The notes under the pieces were generated by a model. The model was not told the DNA's origin and searched no databases. It saw only the letters and a list, made by a program, of their open reading frames with translations. From Cynocephalus volans (lineage: Eukaryota; Chordata; Mammalia; Dermoptera; Cynocephalidae): a stretch of DNA of 64,000 nucleotides. Shown piece after piece: positions 46,156 through 57,370 of this stretch. Position numbers and translations under genes: made by a program. The stretch spans positions 43,038,679-43,102,678 of the forward strand of contig NC_084462.1 of NCBI RefSeq assembly GCF_027409185.1, written 5' to 3'. Positions within the stretch are counted from its first letter, which is position 1, and every line of letters begins with the position of its first letter.

Positions 46156-47050
46156 AGGAACCAAGGCTAGACTGTGTGGGGGTTCAAGGTGCAGGGCGTG
46201 GAGGAGGGGTTTCTTTTACATTCCTCACCCCATTCTTCTACCAAAGGGAGTACCTGTGTCCTGCGGTGGCCCCATCTCACTGGGGCCACACAGGGCATAG
46301 TAAAGGTACCAAATGCTTTACAGTGCACAAATGGTGGCAGCTTCCCTCCTGGCTTTCCTAGAAATCAAACCCTGTAGCCCTGGCCTCAGAGGTGGTGGCC
46401 ACAGGAGCTAGGGGAGTAGTGGGGACTCATTTGTGCCCACAGTGGGTTACTGGGTGTCTGGTGGGCTGCCTGAGCATTGGAAGTGGCAGAGGCCCAGCCC
46501 CTGCTGAACACATCCCTGCCCTGGATTCCAGCTGTGAGCCCTTGATCTCTCTGAACTTGTTTCCTTTTCTGTAATCTCCTTCCCACTTTACAGCATTTAG
46601 GGAGGGTTGGCGCTGTGAAGTAGTGCTTTATAAACTGTAAAGTGCTGCATACATTCCAGTTCTTCATTTTCTTGTTCTGTCTGGAGACAGAGTTCCTCCT
46701 GGTGGGCTTTTCTTCTTGGAAGTCAGCAAGTTCCCCTTGCTTCTCTCCAGCTTGTAGGAGCTCCCCCGGCCAACAGTTCCTCTGCTAATTTCACTGTGAA
46801 AATAACTTTTGGTTTTGTGTTCAGCTCTGTGGTGCTGCCATTGTCTGCCGTGCGGCTTCTTGCCGTGTCAAATGGCCTGAGTCCAAGACATTTCCTGTTG
46901 AGGGTTGTTTGTCAAGCACTCAATGAAAACGAGCATGAACGAAAGACAGATAAAACAGAAGTCAGGTAACCTCCTCCAAAGCTCAACCTAATTCCATTTT
47001 TAAACCCATAAGCATTTGTGGGCGATGTTGAGGTCCATAGCAAATGTAGT

Positions 47051-47072
47051 TGATGATGATGATGATGATAAT
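47051..47072 (+). repeat. (GAT)n microsatellite
   Basis: Six GAT units followed by AATAAT-like bases. Confidence 0.95.
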
Positions 47073-47344
47073 ATTAAAGGAATGCCCACTTCGTTTTACT
47101 TTATTTCAAGTCTGACACCTGAGCCTCGCTGAGTGGCGCCCAGGCCTTCTAAGGACCCCCAGTGTCCCCATAGCTGGTGGCCAGCTGCAGAGCTGCCTCT
47201 CCCTACCTAGGCCATCATCTCACTCAGCGACTGGGAGTTGAGGCCAGGCCCTGGGTCCTGCCTGTGCTGAACCCTTCCCCGGAGAACCAGGCTCCTCAGG
47301 TGAGGGTGGTCCTTTGATGTAGAGAAGCCAGTGTGGCCCAGCCC

Positions 47345-47425
47345 CATCTTGAGGGGTCTTCACTGACTCTCGGCAGGTGACCTAACCTCAGTTTTCTTGG
47401 CTATAAAAAGGGGATGACAGGTGCC
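47345..47425 (+). mobile_element. MIR SINE fragment
   Basis: GGCAGGTGACCTAACCTCAG and TTTTCTTGGCTATAAAAAGG fit a short MIR core. Confidence 0.5.
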
Positions 47426-47911
47426 CCTGCAGTGAGGGAAGGTCGACTTCACTGTGGGCATCTCCCTGCCAGTATCAGTGAAGTAGGTTCCACAACTCAT
47501 GTGAATTGGCCAGTGCTGCCCACACTCGCCTTGAGTAGGGAACTACTTACCTTTCAAGCTTACTGTCAGTTATCGTCCATCAAGGCCACTGGATGCTGCG
47601 ACATTATTCTCTCCACAGAGAACATGCAGCAAGTCTGTTTCCTGCGAGTTTCCATCAGTGATTCTACCACAGTCACAAGCAGCCCAGGCGAGAGGGTGGA
47701 CCCCCAACCAAGGTCAAGAGAAAGGAGCTGCCACCCCTTCTTTCAGCTGCTCTCTCTCTGCCCTGCCTGTCCTTTCTGGCCCCAAGGGAAGGTCTTCCAC
47801 GCACATGATTAGTCTGAGGAAAATCAGAAAGACCACGCAGATGCAAACAGAACTAACTACCTAAAATCAAGGAGGATACATCACAATATTTGAGGGTCAG
47901 GCCTTGATTAG

Positions 47912-47949
47912 GACACACACACACACACACACTCCCACACATACACACA
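47912..47949 (+). repeat. (CA)n microsatellite
   Basis: Ten CA units from 47913, then an interrupted CTCCCACACATACACACA tail. Confidence 0.95.
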
Positions 47950-47989
47950 AGGGCCTACCTTCCAGTGGCTGAGAATCGTGACTGTGACA

Positions 47990-48510
47990 AGACCAGGAAG
48001 AGCATGGTGGGCAAAATAGAGACAGCTGGCTGACCACCTATAATTCTCTTCTTTCCTGCCAGTGATTCCCATATTATTGAGAGCAACAATGTGCTTTGGT
48101 AAAACATGTTGCCCGGTCTCTCCTGCAGACAGGCGTGGTTAAGGAGATATGAGCCAAAGTCTTTGGTTTGGGCTTTCAAATAAGCTCTTTACATGGGGCT
48201 GAGTCAGCTGGGAGGCTCTTCTTCCTCTTCCTGGAACATAGATATGAGGGCTGGGTCTCCAGCAGCCCTCTTGTGGCCATAATGCAATTCTAAAGTGGAA
48301 GTTATGTGGTAAGGATGTTGGAGCAGACACAAAGGAAAAGCCTAGGTCCCTGATGATCCTGGAACGAGCCTTTCAATCCTGGATTTCCTGCTTTGGATTT
48401 ATCTTATGCAAGCAAAGAGTAAATTCCTATATTATTAAAGCCTGCTATTTGAGTTTTTTGTTACATGTTGTTGAACTTAATCCTAAGTGATATAGTGGCT
48501 GTTTAAACTC
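47990..48510 (+). mobile_element. Old LTR-like repeat (family uncertain)
   Basis: GGGCTGGGTCTCCAGCAGCC, GGTAAGGATGTTGGAGCAGA, GTCCCTGATGATCC and the end TTTTTGTTACATGTTGTTG then AACTTAATCCTAAGTGATA follow a recurring mammalian LTR pattern I cannot name with certainty. Confidence 0.5.
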
Positions 48511-50287
48511 TGCGCATCACTATGACAAGAAAAACAAACTTAAACTCAAATGGAATAATTATGTCATCTTTTTATAAAAAGAGAAGTACGTTAAAAAAGT
48601 ACATTATCTTATCACCATTTCCTCTATATTGACCCTAATCAAATGCCGTAGATGTACTGTTCTCAGGTTTATAGTAAATTTTTTTTAAAAAGACATAAAC
48701 TAACCCTGGGGTGGAATAAATGAAGCTGGCTCATTGATTCATTCACAGCTCTAATTGCCTAAATTGATGGTGAGGTCCTACTTGGGGAAGAGAATCCCTT
48801 TAGTACAAAAGCCTCCATAGAGCTAGGCAGGTGGCCTTCCATCTTATGGTGCCCATGGGTGTTAGCTGTGCCCTTGAGACTACTGAGGAAGGTACCAACA
48901 CTCAGAGAGTTAACGTGCCTGTATAGGTCCCCAAGCCACCCAGACCCGGAAGATGCTTGGCCAGGCCAGCCCTCAATCCAGGCAGCAAGAAGTCAGACAT
49001 TCGGTTTTAAAATATGCAAAACATCACTCTATCTAATCACTGCATCTCGCTTGTACTACTTCCCACTTCTCAGTACCACCACCGGCCATTCTCAGTGACA
49101 CGAGAAGTTGTTGCAAACTTTCCAACCTTCTTCAAAATTCAGGGATTCTGAGTTGTGAACCAAACTTGAATCTTTTGGGGGTTCGAGTTAAGTTTACTCC
49201 GGACAAAAAACACTTCTTGGTTAGAAGAAAAGTCATTTAAGGGGGCTTATAAAAGAAAGGGTTTGGGAAGATTCCTAGACACAAAGTGGCTCTCACTAAA
49301 CAATTATGCTGAGTTAAGCCTGAGTGAATCAGAAACATGTATATTAAATTTCCCTTGAAATCCACATGGGTATAAAAATGTTTGGAAAGGGGGCTTAGCA
49401 AGATGCATTTTGCCAAAATGTTTGAAAAATAATTTGAATGTGTTAAGGTTTGGCGAATCACTCTTGGGTTCATCTATCCTACGGTGACAAGACTTTCCTC
49501 CTGCCCTTCAGCCAGGACACTCGTAAAGGATCATCAATTACCAAACAATCTTCCCTTGGATTTTTGCCATTATTTGAATCCTAACGTGGAGACTGGGATG
49601 AGCAGCTGGAGAAGCTGTCAAAATCTTCATTCTCACGAGATTGCCTTTGTGGTAAGAAAGTTACTCAGGAGGCACTCTTGAGGTTCTCCTGTAATCAGAA
49701 AGTCTCTATAAAGCACATCATGTCTTATATATTTAGGTATAGCACACAGGAGGCTTATCATCTATGCATATTTTCATCTAGTTTTTTTCATATAGCATTA
49801 TGGTGATCCTAAAACATACACCACACACCCAGGGGAATAGAATAATTAGTGACCTGTAGCATTTTCAAATTTAAAATGCTTTTCATCATCGAGCATGTCT
49901 GCAGACATTGAGATTATACTATGTTACATATTATTGCAAACATAGTTTATCAACTAAGAGACAATGGATTGGATATGGTGTAATTTCCACCAGTATAGTA
50001 AATAAGCATAAATATTGGGAACAAAACATGGGATTATAGACTTTATATGGTTTAAATGTACATTTTAGAAATTCCATGGATACTTTATTTACTATGACTT
50101 TCAGCCCATTTTTTAAATAAAAGAAATATTTATTTCCATTGGCAATTTCATTTAATTCAACACATGTTTAGCGATCACCTGTGACATAACGGGTACTATT
50201 GTGGGCATTGGTCTATCTTTTTATACCACAAAGTACCAAGCATTTGCACCTGCTCACAATGTCCAGGGATTCCACTGCACTTCTCCT

Positions 50288-50304
50288 GTTGGCCACTAGA
50301 TGTC
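50288..50304 (+). promoter_or_regulatory. CTCF-like motif (candidate)
   Basis: GTTGGCCACTAGATGTCA matches most of the CTCF core CCACTAGATGGCA. Motif resemblance only. Confidence 0.35.
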
Positions 50305-50519
50305 ATGGGACCAAGTTGAGTGGGAAGTTGGCCCTAAAGTTTCTTGTACTGTGAGAAACAGGCATTCCCAACTTATAAAAAATGGATGTGCAAAAACGTA
50401 TTGACAGTTGAATGCCCCAAACTTCCACTGTACTATAGACAAAATGTTAGAACTGGTGATTAGCACCCTGGTAGCCCACAAAAGCCTTCTCACTTCTTAA
50501 TGAGCCTAACATGGGTTCC

Positions 50520-50710
50520 TGGCTTTGAGATCATACAAATGTGGTGCCACTCTTAGTACAGGGAGAACTTGGGCCTGGACACCTGATCTTTGTGAGCCTC
50601 TACTTCCTTGTCTGGAAATGGGAGTCATGATTCCTGCCCAGCAAGGGGGTTGTAGAGATTAACGTGAGACAGCAGGTATGATGTGCCAAGCATATTTGCA
50701 ACATAACAGA
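50520..50710 (+). mobile_element. MIR SINE
   Basis: CTTTGTGAGCCTCTACTTCC, TTGTCTGGAAATGGGAGTC and TTGTAGAGATTAACGTGAG are in MIR order. Confidence 0.6.
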
Positions 50711-51324
50711 GAAGACATCACTGCTGCCTGACTCTAGATTAAGCCAACAGAAAGCACCGCCCAGAACCTTGACCTGCCTGTCCTCAGCTCTCAGGCTTCA
50801 CCCCATCTAGATACTGTGTTGGGCCCTGGGTGTCTACCTGATCCTTATCCCTTCCTGTCCTTCCAGCGGGCAAGACAACCCAGGCTCTCTAATGGAAACT
50901 TCTTTCTGGTCTTCTCTCTGGTGGATGCCACACGCAGCTTTCAGGCTCTGGACCTCTGAGACAGAGACCCTTCTCTTACTGACTTCAGGTCCCACTGCTC
51001 TGACATAGAGGCCTTCGCACATATATTTATGCTTCACCTGCCATTGCAGACATTTCCTGGACTCCTTCTAGAAATCTTTCTGGCTTTGGGCTTCTGAAAG
51101 CACAACTTTGCCCTGACTTGTTTCTTTCTCTCCTGTTTCACTAGCCATGTATCAGGGCCAAATCTTCTAGATCTTTTTAGGCCAAACATAGCAATAATAT
51201 TCTTTCCCAGGCTGCCCCTCAGGCACTTGCAGCGCTGTGCAGAGAAGGCCCTTGACTCATCATCTGAGTGTTCTGACTAATCAGCTATGTCTCCGTGGGC
51301 ACAGGATGCAGGCAAGCCCTAGAA

Positions 51325-51430
51325 ACCAGCTTTCTCCTACTATCACTTGGAATTACCTGGGACCTTGTTAACGGGGAGGTTCAATTCATAGTTCTGACGT
51401 GGGGCTTAGTATTCTGCACATCTAACAAGC
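51325..51430 (+). mobile_element. MER5-like fragment 1
   Basis: ATCACTTGGAATTACCTGGG, ACCTTGTTAAC, GTTCTGACGTGGGGC and ATTCTGCACATCTAACAAGC resemble the MER5A body. Confidence 0.55.
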
Positions 51431-51454
51431 TACTAGCAAGTATCTAAGAGATGT

Positions 51455-51600
51455 CCTCCCTAGATTGGCAACATTGGCATATTCTGAGAGCTTGTTATAA
51501 ATGCAGACTCTCAGGCCTTGCTCTAGACCTGCAGATACAAAATCTGCTGGTTGGCAAGAGTCCCGGGAGCTTCAAATGCACATCCCAGAATAAAAAGGGC
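51455..51600 (+). mobile_element. MER5-like fragment 2
   Basis: GAGAGCTTGTTATAAATGCAG, CTCTCAGGCCTTGCTCTAGAC and AGCTTCAAATGCACATCCC resemble a second MER5-type copy, directly after the first. Confidence 0.55.
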
Positions 51601-52599
51601 CACCAGGCTCTGATCTGATTACTACCTGGCTTCTCACAAAAAGCACTCCCTGTCCTCACCCCACCAAAGACCAACTGGTCAGGACACCTAAAATGAGTCC
51701 TTCATCTCTTTGCAATCCTCTGTTTATTTTCAGAATGGAGATGACATCGCATTCCACCATGAGCCCAAGGAAAGTCCAATACCCATCCCAACCAAGATCC
51801 CAACTGTTCCCATTCTTTGGAGGCTCCTTATGGCTATCCCCAAGGGAATGGCTTTGTAGAATTTTAATCAGCTCAGTTTTACAAGACTGAAGTCTAGAAA
51901 TACCATGCAATACTATTAAGAAGAGGTTATATTTTCATTATATTGAATAAAAATTGCTGTTCATACTGGTCTTGAATTCTAGGGCTTGAGGAAGGCAGCC
52001 TTGAGGGGGTGGGATAAAGATTCTGGGGAAGACTGAGGAGTTTTGTGCACTGTGCTGATGAGACTCTGTGCCCATTGGAGGGCTGGGATGGATTTTAACA
52101 TGCCAAGAGCTCCACTTTGGGATGTGAGGCCCCCAGGGCAACAGGGCACAGCAAGGTGCTTCCCCAGAATGGCTGAGGTGGGACATCAAAAGGACAAGCG
52201 TGGATAGTGGATAGTTGAAGCAGACAATGGGAGGACAGAACAGGGAGACAGACAGCACTAAGCCTCAGGCCAGAGGAGCAGGCAAGGTCAGGCATGTGGG
52301 GGCGGAGCGGCTGCTCTGACTCAGGCTGAGTGGTTGAGATGAGGGTTGCAAGTGGGCCAGGGGCTGTGGGCTGTCTCAGGCCCCGGCCCTGCTGAATGTG
52401 GCCCAGGCTCCTTTGTGAGAGCATTGGCCTAGGCATTGTACATATTCCAGCTCACAGGGTAGCTATCTACACCGTAACATATATATGATTTGCATATGTA
52501 AAACTGTAATTATGCATTACTTGTGTAGTCATTCATCTGACATCAGTCTTCACTAGACTGAGCTCCCATTTATGTTATGGACTTAGAGGGATTCAGTAA

Positions 52600-52690
52600 C
52601 TAGTTTCGGCATTTGCTAATACCTGGGGCATCTGGCGAATGTCTCTAACCTTCAGTTTCCTCCTCTGTAAAAGGGGATGGCTTAGCAGCC
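52600..52690 (+). mobile_element. MIR SINE fragment
   Basis: AATGTCTCTAACCTTCAG and TTTCCTCCTCTGTAAAAGGGG are a MIR core. Confidence 0.6.
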
Positions 52691-53164
52691 CATGACTATG
52701 CAGATAGCCTGGTGTTTCATGCTGGACTGTTATGGAAACGGGCCTCTCCAGGCAAGGGTGCCAGCTCAGGCTGGGTGTGTGGTCACCCTTCATCTGCTCA
52801 AAGAGGAGGTCTCCGAGGATACAGTGCATTTATTGGCCAAGGTCTGGGCTGTTTTTGCTCCTGATGGAATGGAATGTTGATTAAGGGAAGAGACATTTTT
52901 CTGAGATACCCGAACAAAGGCTGGAATAGAAAGGATTACTGTCTAAAGGGGAATTAATGTAAGTATCAGGAATGATCAAGAGAATGAAGGGATACGACAT
53001 GGTACCGTGCCGCTCAGCTGCCTAACTCCTCACCCCTGCACACTTTAGATCAGCTCCTCCCACATGGCAAGTCTTCCCAGGGTCCACCTGCTCCCTCTGT
53101 GCCCACCTGTGCCATGCTGCATGCTTGCCAGGCGCCGGCTGTACAGGGTGTCTTTCTGTTCCTA

Positions 53165-53400
53165 AAACCCACTCATCTTGTTTCCACCTGAGGGCCTTTG
53201 CAATCGCAGTCCCCAAGACTGGAATGATCTCCTCAGATCTTTGCATGACTGATCTGTTCTCGTCATGAGCATCTCAGCTCAAATGCCACCTCCTCAGAGA
53301 GGCCTCCTCTGACCAGTCTGTCTGAAACATCTTTCCTCCCAGCATCCCGTTCTATCATCCTTATGGCACTGATTATGCTTCTTCTGTCTGTCTGTTTGCT
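53165..53400 (+). mobile_element. L2 LINE 3' fragment
   Basis: GGAATGATCTCCTCAGATCT, TTGCATGACTGATC, TCTCAGCTCAAATGCCACC and CCTCAGAGAGGCCTCCTCTG are a clear match to the L2 3' region. Confidence 0.85.
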
Positions 53401-53754
53401 GGGTGGACTCCTGCATCTAGAACAGAAATACATAACTGCAGGGACCCCTGCACCAGCTATCAAGTGGTGCCTTTGCCTGAGGACAGTTTGGTACGGGATA
53501 TTGCTAGCACTCCCAAAATATTCGAAGTTCAAATGGCCATTTATATACTTGGCACATTCACCAACTGGGAGTTGGGTAGTTTATTAGTAGGTCTGCAGTG
53601 AACGCATCAGGGCTAATGGTCTTTGTAGAACAAATTAAAATGAGACCTTGGGTTGGAGAAATAAAAATCAAGTTCTGCTTGTTTTTCCACCCATGCCTGG
53701 GATGTTCATAGATGAAATAATATTATCAACAATTAGCCTATGTTGTAGACCTGG

Positions 53755-53900
53755 TGAGATCATAGAATTCTCCAAAACCCATTTCTTTATTTTACAGGCA
53801 AATCAACTCTGCACCCATAGGACAGGCACTTGTCCACAGCCATAGAGTTAACTGTGACTGAGCCCAGCCCACCTGACCCCCAGTCCAGGATGCTTCCTTC
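53755..53900 (-). mobile_element. MIR SINE fragment, reverse
   Basis: TTTATTTTACAGGCAAATCAA, ACTTGTCCACAGCCATAGAG and GACTGAGCCCAGCCC fit a reverse MIR core. Confidence 0.55.
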
Positions 53901-55879
53901 CATAGCAGGTGAAAACCCATGCCCCCAGGCATCTGCCACAGCACCCTCTTGGTTTGTGTCTTGTAAGAAGTTGAAAGGTCAATCCTGAACACAGTGGACT
54001 TCTGGTGAGCCAAAGGGTTTATAATCTGTTACAAAGCATCTTATGAGCTAGGTGCCATGACTACAGAAAAAGAGGTCATGGTTTTTGCTCTCAGGAAGTT
54101 TGCAATTTAGTTGGGAAAATAACTGTGTCCAGGTAGAATAATTAGTGATTGATGCAAGATATTGATGACATCCTAAAGAGCAAGGAGTAGAGGCAGGGGG
54201 TGGCACTCCTGATTATGGGGAAGATTTTTAAAAGAGGGAAATATCCAAGACCATGTGCTTAGGCCTCTGTGTTGTCACCCCACTTTGGTGAAATAAAAGC
54301 TTGTGGCATTGGCTCAAGGTGCCAGGGAGCCCCACTTCACACCTAGGTGCTGGGGGCTGGTGCTTTGGCCTGAAGGCACCCACCATCTGTTGGTCTTGCT
54401 GTTTCTGCCTAGAAACCGGCATCTCCCACAGAGGTGTTGTTAGTGTGTGCTTTAAAGATGAACAGCTTCTCAGAGAGTCACCAAATGGCTTCAAACCCTG
54501 AACTGACTTTGACTGTTACTAGGTAACTACATGTCTGGACACAGAATAAAGGCCAACAACCTTTTAGAGCTAGTAGAGCTCCTTTCCACAGGTGGTCTAG
54601 AGAGCCATCCACATCCCCAACCTGAGCCCTCCATCCTAAACTGGCACTCAGGAAGTTGTCATGTGGGCAGCTGTGTGGCTCCCCCATGTGGGCATACTAT
54701 ATTTGGGGTGTTGATTCTCAAGAGAGAAACGTTTTTTAGTTATTACTTTTCTTAAAACATAGCATGCAGCCATGAGCTATTACACATAGCTGTGTCTGCT
54801 CTGCCCTGTATGTAGGGAGGACTCAAAGACAAATTTACTTTTCCTCCTCAAGCTGTGTGGGATTTATTGTCTATTCTTTGTGTCAGATATAAAAACAGCT
54901 TGAGGTAGGTGGTCTGACACACCATTGTCCATAACAGCTATTACTTACCTAAGTCCTTTCTCATCTTTAAAACGATCTATCCACTTCCTTTCCACTAAAC
55001 TTTGTGATTGAAGAAACTTATTTTTGGTAACTTTCCCAATCCACAAAACCAATCCCATTTTAAGGTGGAAAAGTCCAGCATAACAATGGCATCACTGTCT
55101 TTTTTGTTGGTGACATGGAAGTGTTTAAGTTTGGCCCTATACTAGTTGCTGTTGAAAGGTACTACTCTGTACAAAATAACAAACCAAATCCCAAACTGTC
55201 TGTTTATGGTTATCACGGTTCACTTCGTTAAGCCATAACTCTGATTACATTCTTTCTCCTGCCCTACCCTGAAGGCTGAGCTAGGCAGCCAGGGGGCCGG
55301 GCCTGCACTTCCCTGGGAACTGTGTGTCCAAAAGCGTATCTGGGCAAAGTAGATGAGGGGTGGACAAAGGAACGCTCAAGCTCTGAGGGGTCTCATCTGC
55401 GGCTCCCTCGGACCCTGGAGTCCTGCTCCCCACCCTGAGCACCTCACCTCTGGAGCCCCCACGTCCTGCCGCACTTGCAGATTCCACTGGGAAATCCCTG
55501 GGTGAAAAGTGAGGTGCACGTGGGAATAGGTTTTAAACTGGGGTAACGATGCATAGGCAGATATTTTAGAACAGGATGGAGTTAACAGAGGAGCCGTGGT
55601 TGTGGGTGACGGATGCAGAGGTCCCTGGCCCTCTGTGTGTCGTCTGCCTCTCTGTCAAGTCACCCTTTGCCTGAGCAACATCTTTCCCAGGGCCCCTCAC
55701 TGCTGGAAGTGGCAGATATATAACACGTGGATGAGAGGCCATCCGCAGCCCTGCACGTGCAGCCTTGGGCAGTGTGCACTTTGGGCAGAGCTCTGGCCTC
55801 AGATGCAACTTCAGGGGTATGTATCCCTTTGCTACAGAGGCCCAGTGAGGAAGGCAAGAGAGGGCCAGCCATGGAGGAG

Positions 55880-55965
55880 GGTGGCTCTGGGTTCCATTCT
55901 CACCCTCAGTGGTGGGGTCCTTGGGCAAGCCCCTTCGTCCTTCTCAGCCTCAGCCTCCTCTTCTA
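55880..55965 (+). mobile_element. MIR SINE fragment
   Basis: GGTTCCATTCTCACCCTCAG, CCTTGGGCAAGCCCCTTC and CTCAGCCTCAGCCTCCTC are MIR-like. Confidence 0.5.
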
Positions 55966-56079
55966 CTCATGGGCACAGCAGTGAGTCCCCACAGATGGCC
56001 CCATGAATGGCACCTCTTGGTGCTCACGTCCTTGTGCAGTCCCCTCCCATGCTAACTCTAGGCTGGCCCTGCCACTGCC

Positions 56080-56540
56080 TGAACTACAGAACATGCTGGG
56101 TGATGCTGGGTGGGTTCTGGGCCTGACCCTTAGGAAGATCTGGAAGCTTCTGCCTCTGAGTCTCCATGTAGGAAATCCAGATTTCCTTCAGGAAAGATCA
56201 CGTGGAGAGGCCAAATGGAGAGAAAGAAGAGGCCCTAATATTGTCCCAATGTCCTAGCTGAGTCTGGCCTCCCAGATGCCCCTGGGAAGACTCCAGGCAG
56301 ATGAATGAAGTCACCAGGGAGGTCCAGCCCCAGCACCATCTTGGAGTCCAGTCTCAGCCACCACCTGACTGTAGCTGGGTAAGAGACCCCAAACAAGGTC
56401 AGCAGAGGGACCCTCTAGCTGAGCCCCAGTCAACCCATAGAATCATGAGAAATAATAATAATAATAATAATAATAAGCCTGTTGCTTTAAGCCCTGAGTT
56501 TGGGAGCAGTTCATTATGCAGAAATCAATCACAAGACATG
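56080..56540 (+). mobile_element. MLT1-type LTR (MaLR)
   Basis: GGCCTGACCCTTAGGAAGAT, CACGTGGAGAGGCC, CACCATCTTGGAGTCC, CCCATAGAATCATGAGAAATAA and the end TTTAAGCCCTGAGTTTGGG then CAGAAATCAATCACAAGACA follow MLT1 order. Confidence 0.75.
56451..56475 (+). repeat. (AAT)n microsatellite
   Basis: Eight AAT units, grown at the poly(A)-signal AATAA stretch inside the MLT1 LTR. Confidence 0.95.
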
Positions 56541-56999
56541 GGGCATGCCCTAAAGTAAGGAATGCCATCTTCTTACCAACATCCACTGTGAGCATTGGAC
56601 AGATGTTCTGCTAAGTGCCAATATAGGGCCTGGCACATAACAGGTGCCAAAATAGCTGTTTTTTAAATAAGTAAATATAAATAGGTTTTCCCTCTCCTGT
56701 GTCCTACTTAGTCTAAATGCTGACCTCTCAGGGGCCCTGGCTCCCTAGAATCTTGTTTAACTCCACAGAAGGGAGGTCCAAACATGCCGACCTTTTGCAG
56801 AGTTGTATTTCAGGGGCCTCTTGTGCAACATTTACAGAGCTGCTAATATGTGCCAGGCTCCAACCAGGCGCTGAGGCTCCGGCAGATGCCAAAACAGATG
56901 CCTTGCTAACCTCCTCGCTCTCGCAGCGTGGAGAAGATGGACGTGGACTGGGAAACTGCAAGTGTGGATGGCAGTGTGAGGAGTGCAGAAAGCAGAGGG

Positions 57000-57370
57000 T
57001 TTCGTTAGGTGTGGTTCAGCGGCTAGTGACAGAGACGGGAAGCCACAGCAACTTAAAGAAGATAGAGGTTGATTTTCACATAGCAGAAGTACAGAGATGG
57101 GACATCTAAGGCTGGCAAGGCAGTCATTCATCAGAGAGCCTGGTGTATTTCTCTCCGCTCAGCCATCTTAGCTTGCAGTGCTCAACCTCAGGTTGCACCT
57201 AACATGGCTGCTGGAGCTCCAACCTTCACGGCCACCTTCCAAGGCAGAAAGGCAAAGGAGAAACCTGCCTCCAGTTTAATTATCCCCCTTTTGAAGAACT
57301 TTCTCTGCAGCATCCCATCCCCTATCCTCAATGTCTTCTACTTACATCCCCCAGCCACAGATGTCTGTAA
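57000..57370 (-). mobile_element. Old LTR-like repeat (family uncertain)
   Basis: Pattern of ACATGGCTGCTGGAGCTCC, AACCTTCACGGCCACCTTCC and CTTTTGAAGAACTTTCTCTG recurs in old mammalian LTRs read in reverse. Weak. Confidence 0.35.

Larger units (their letters stand above)
44650..52400. other. Upstream intergenic region, part 1
   Basis: No protein-coding gene recognised. Scattered MIR fragments, simple repeats (47051, 47912), an old LTR-like copy (about 47990-48510) and MER5 copies (51325-51600). 48530-50280 is AT-rich unique sequence. Confidence 0.6.

Noticed and set aside
53263..53532. 89-codon frame at an L2 copy
   Set aside because: The sequence is the 3' region of an L2 LINE; the frame is incidental.
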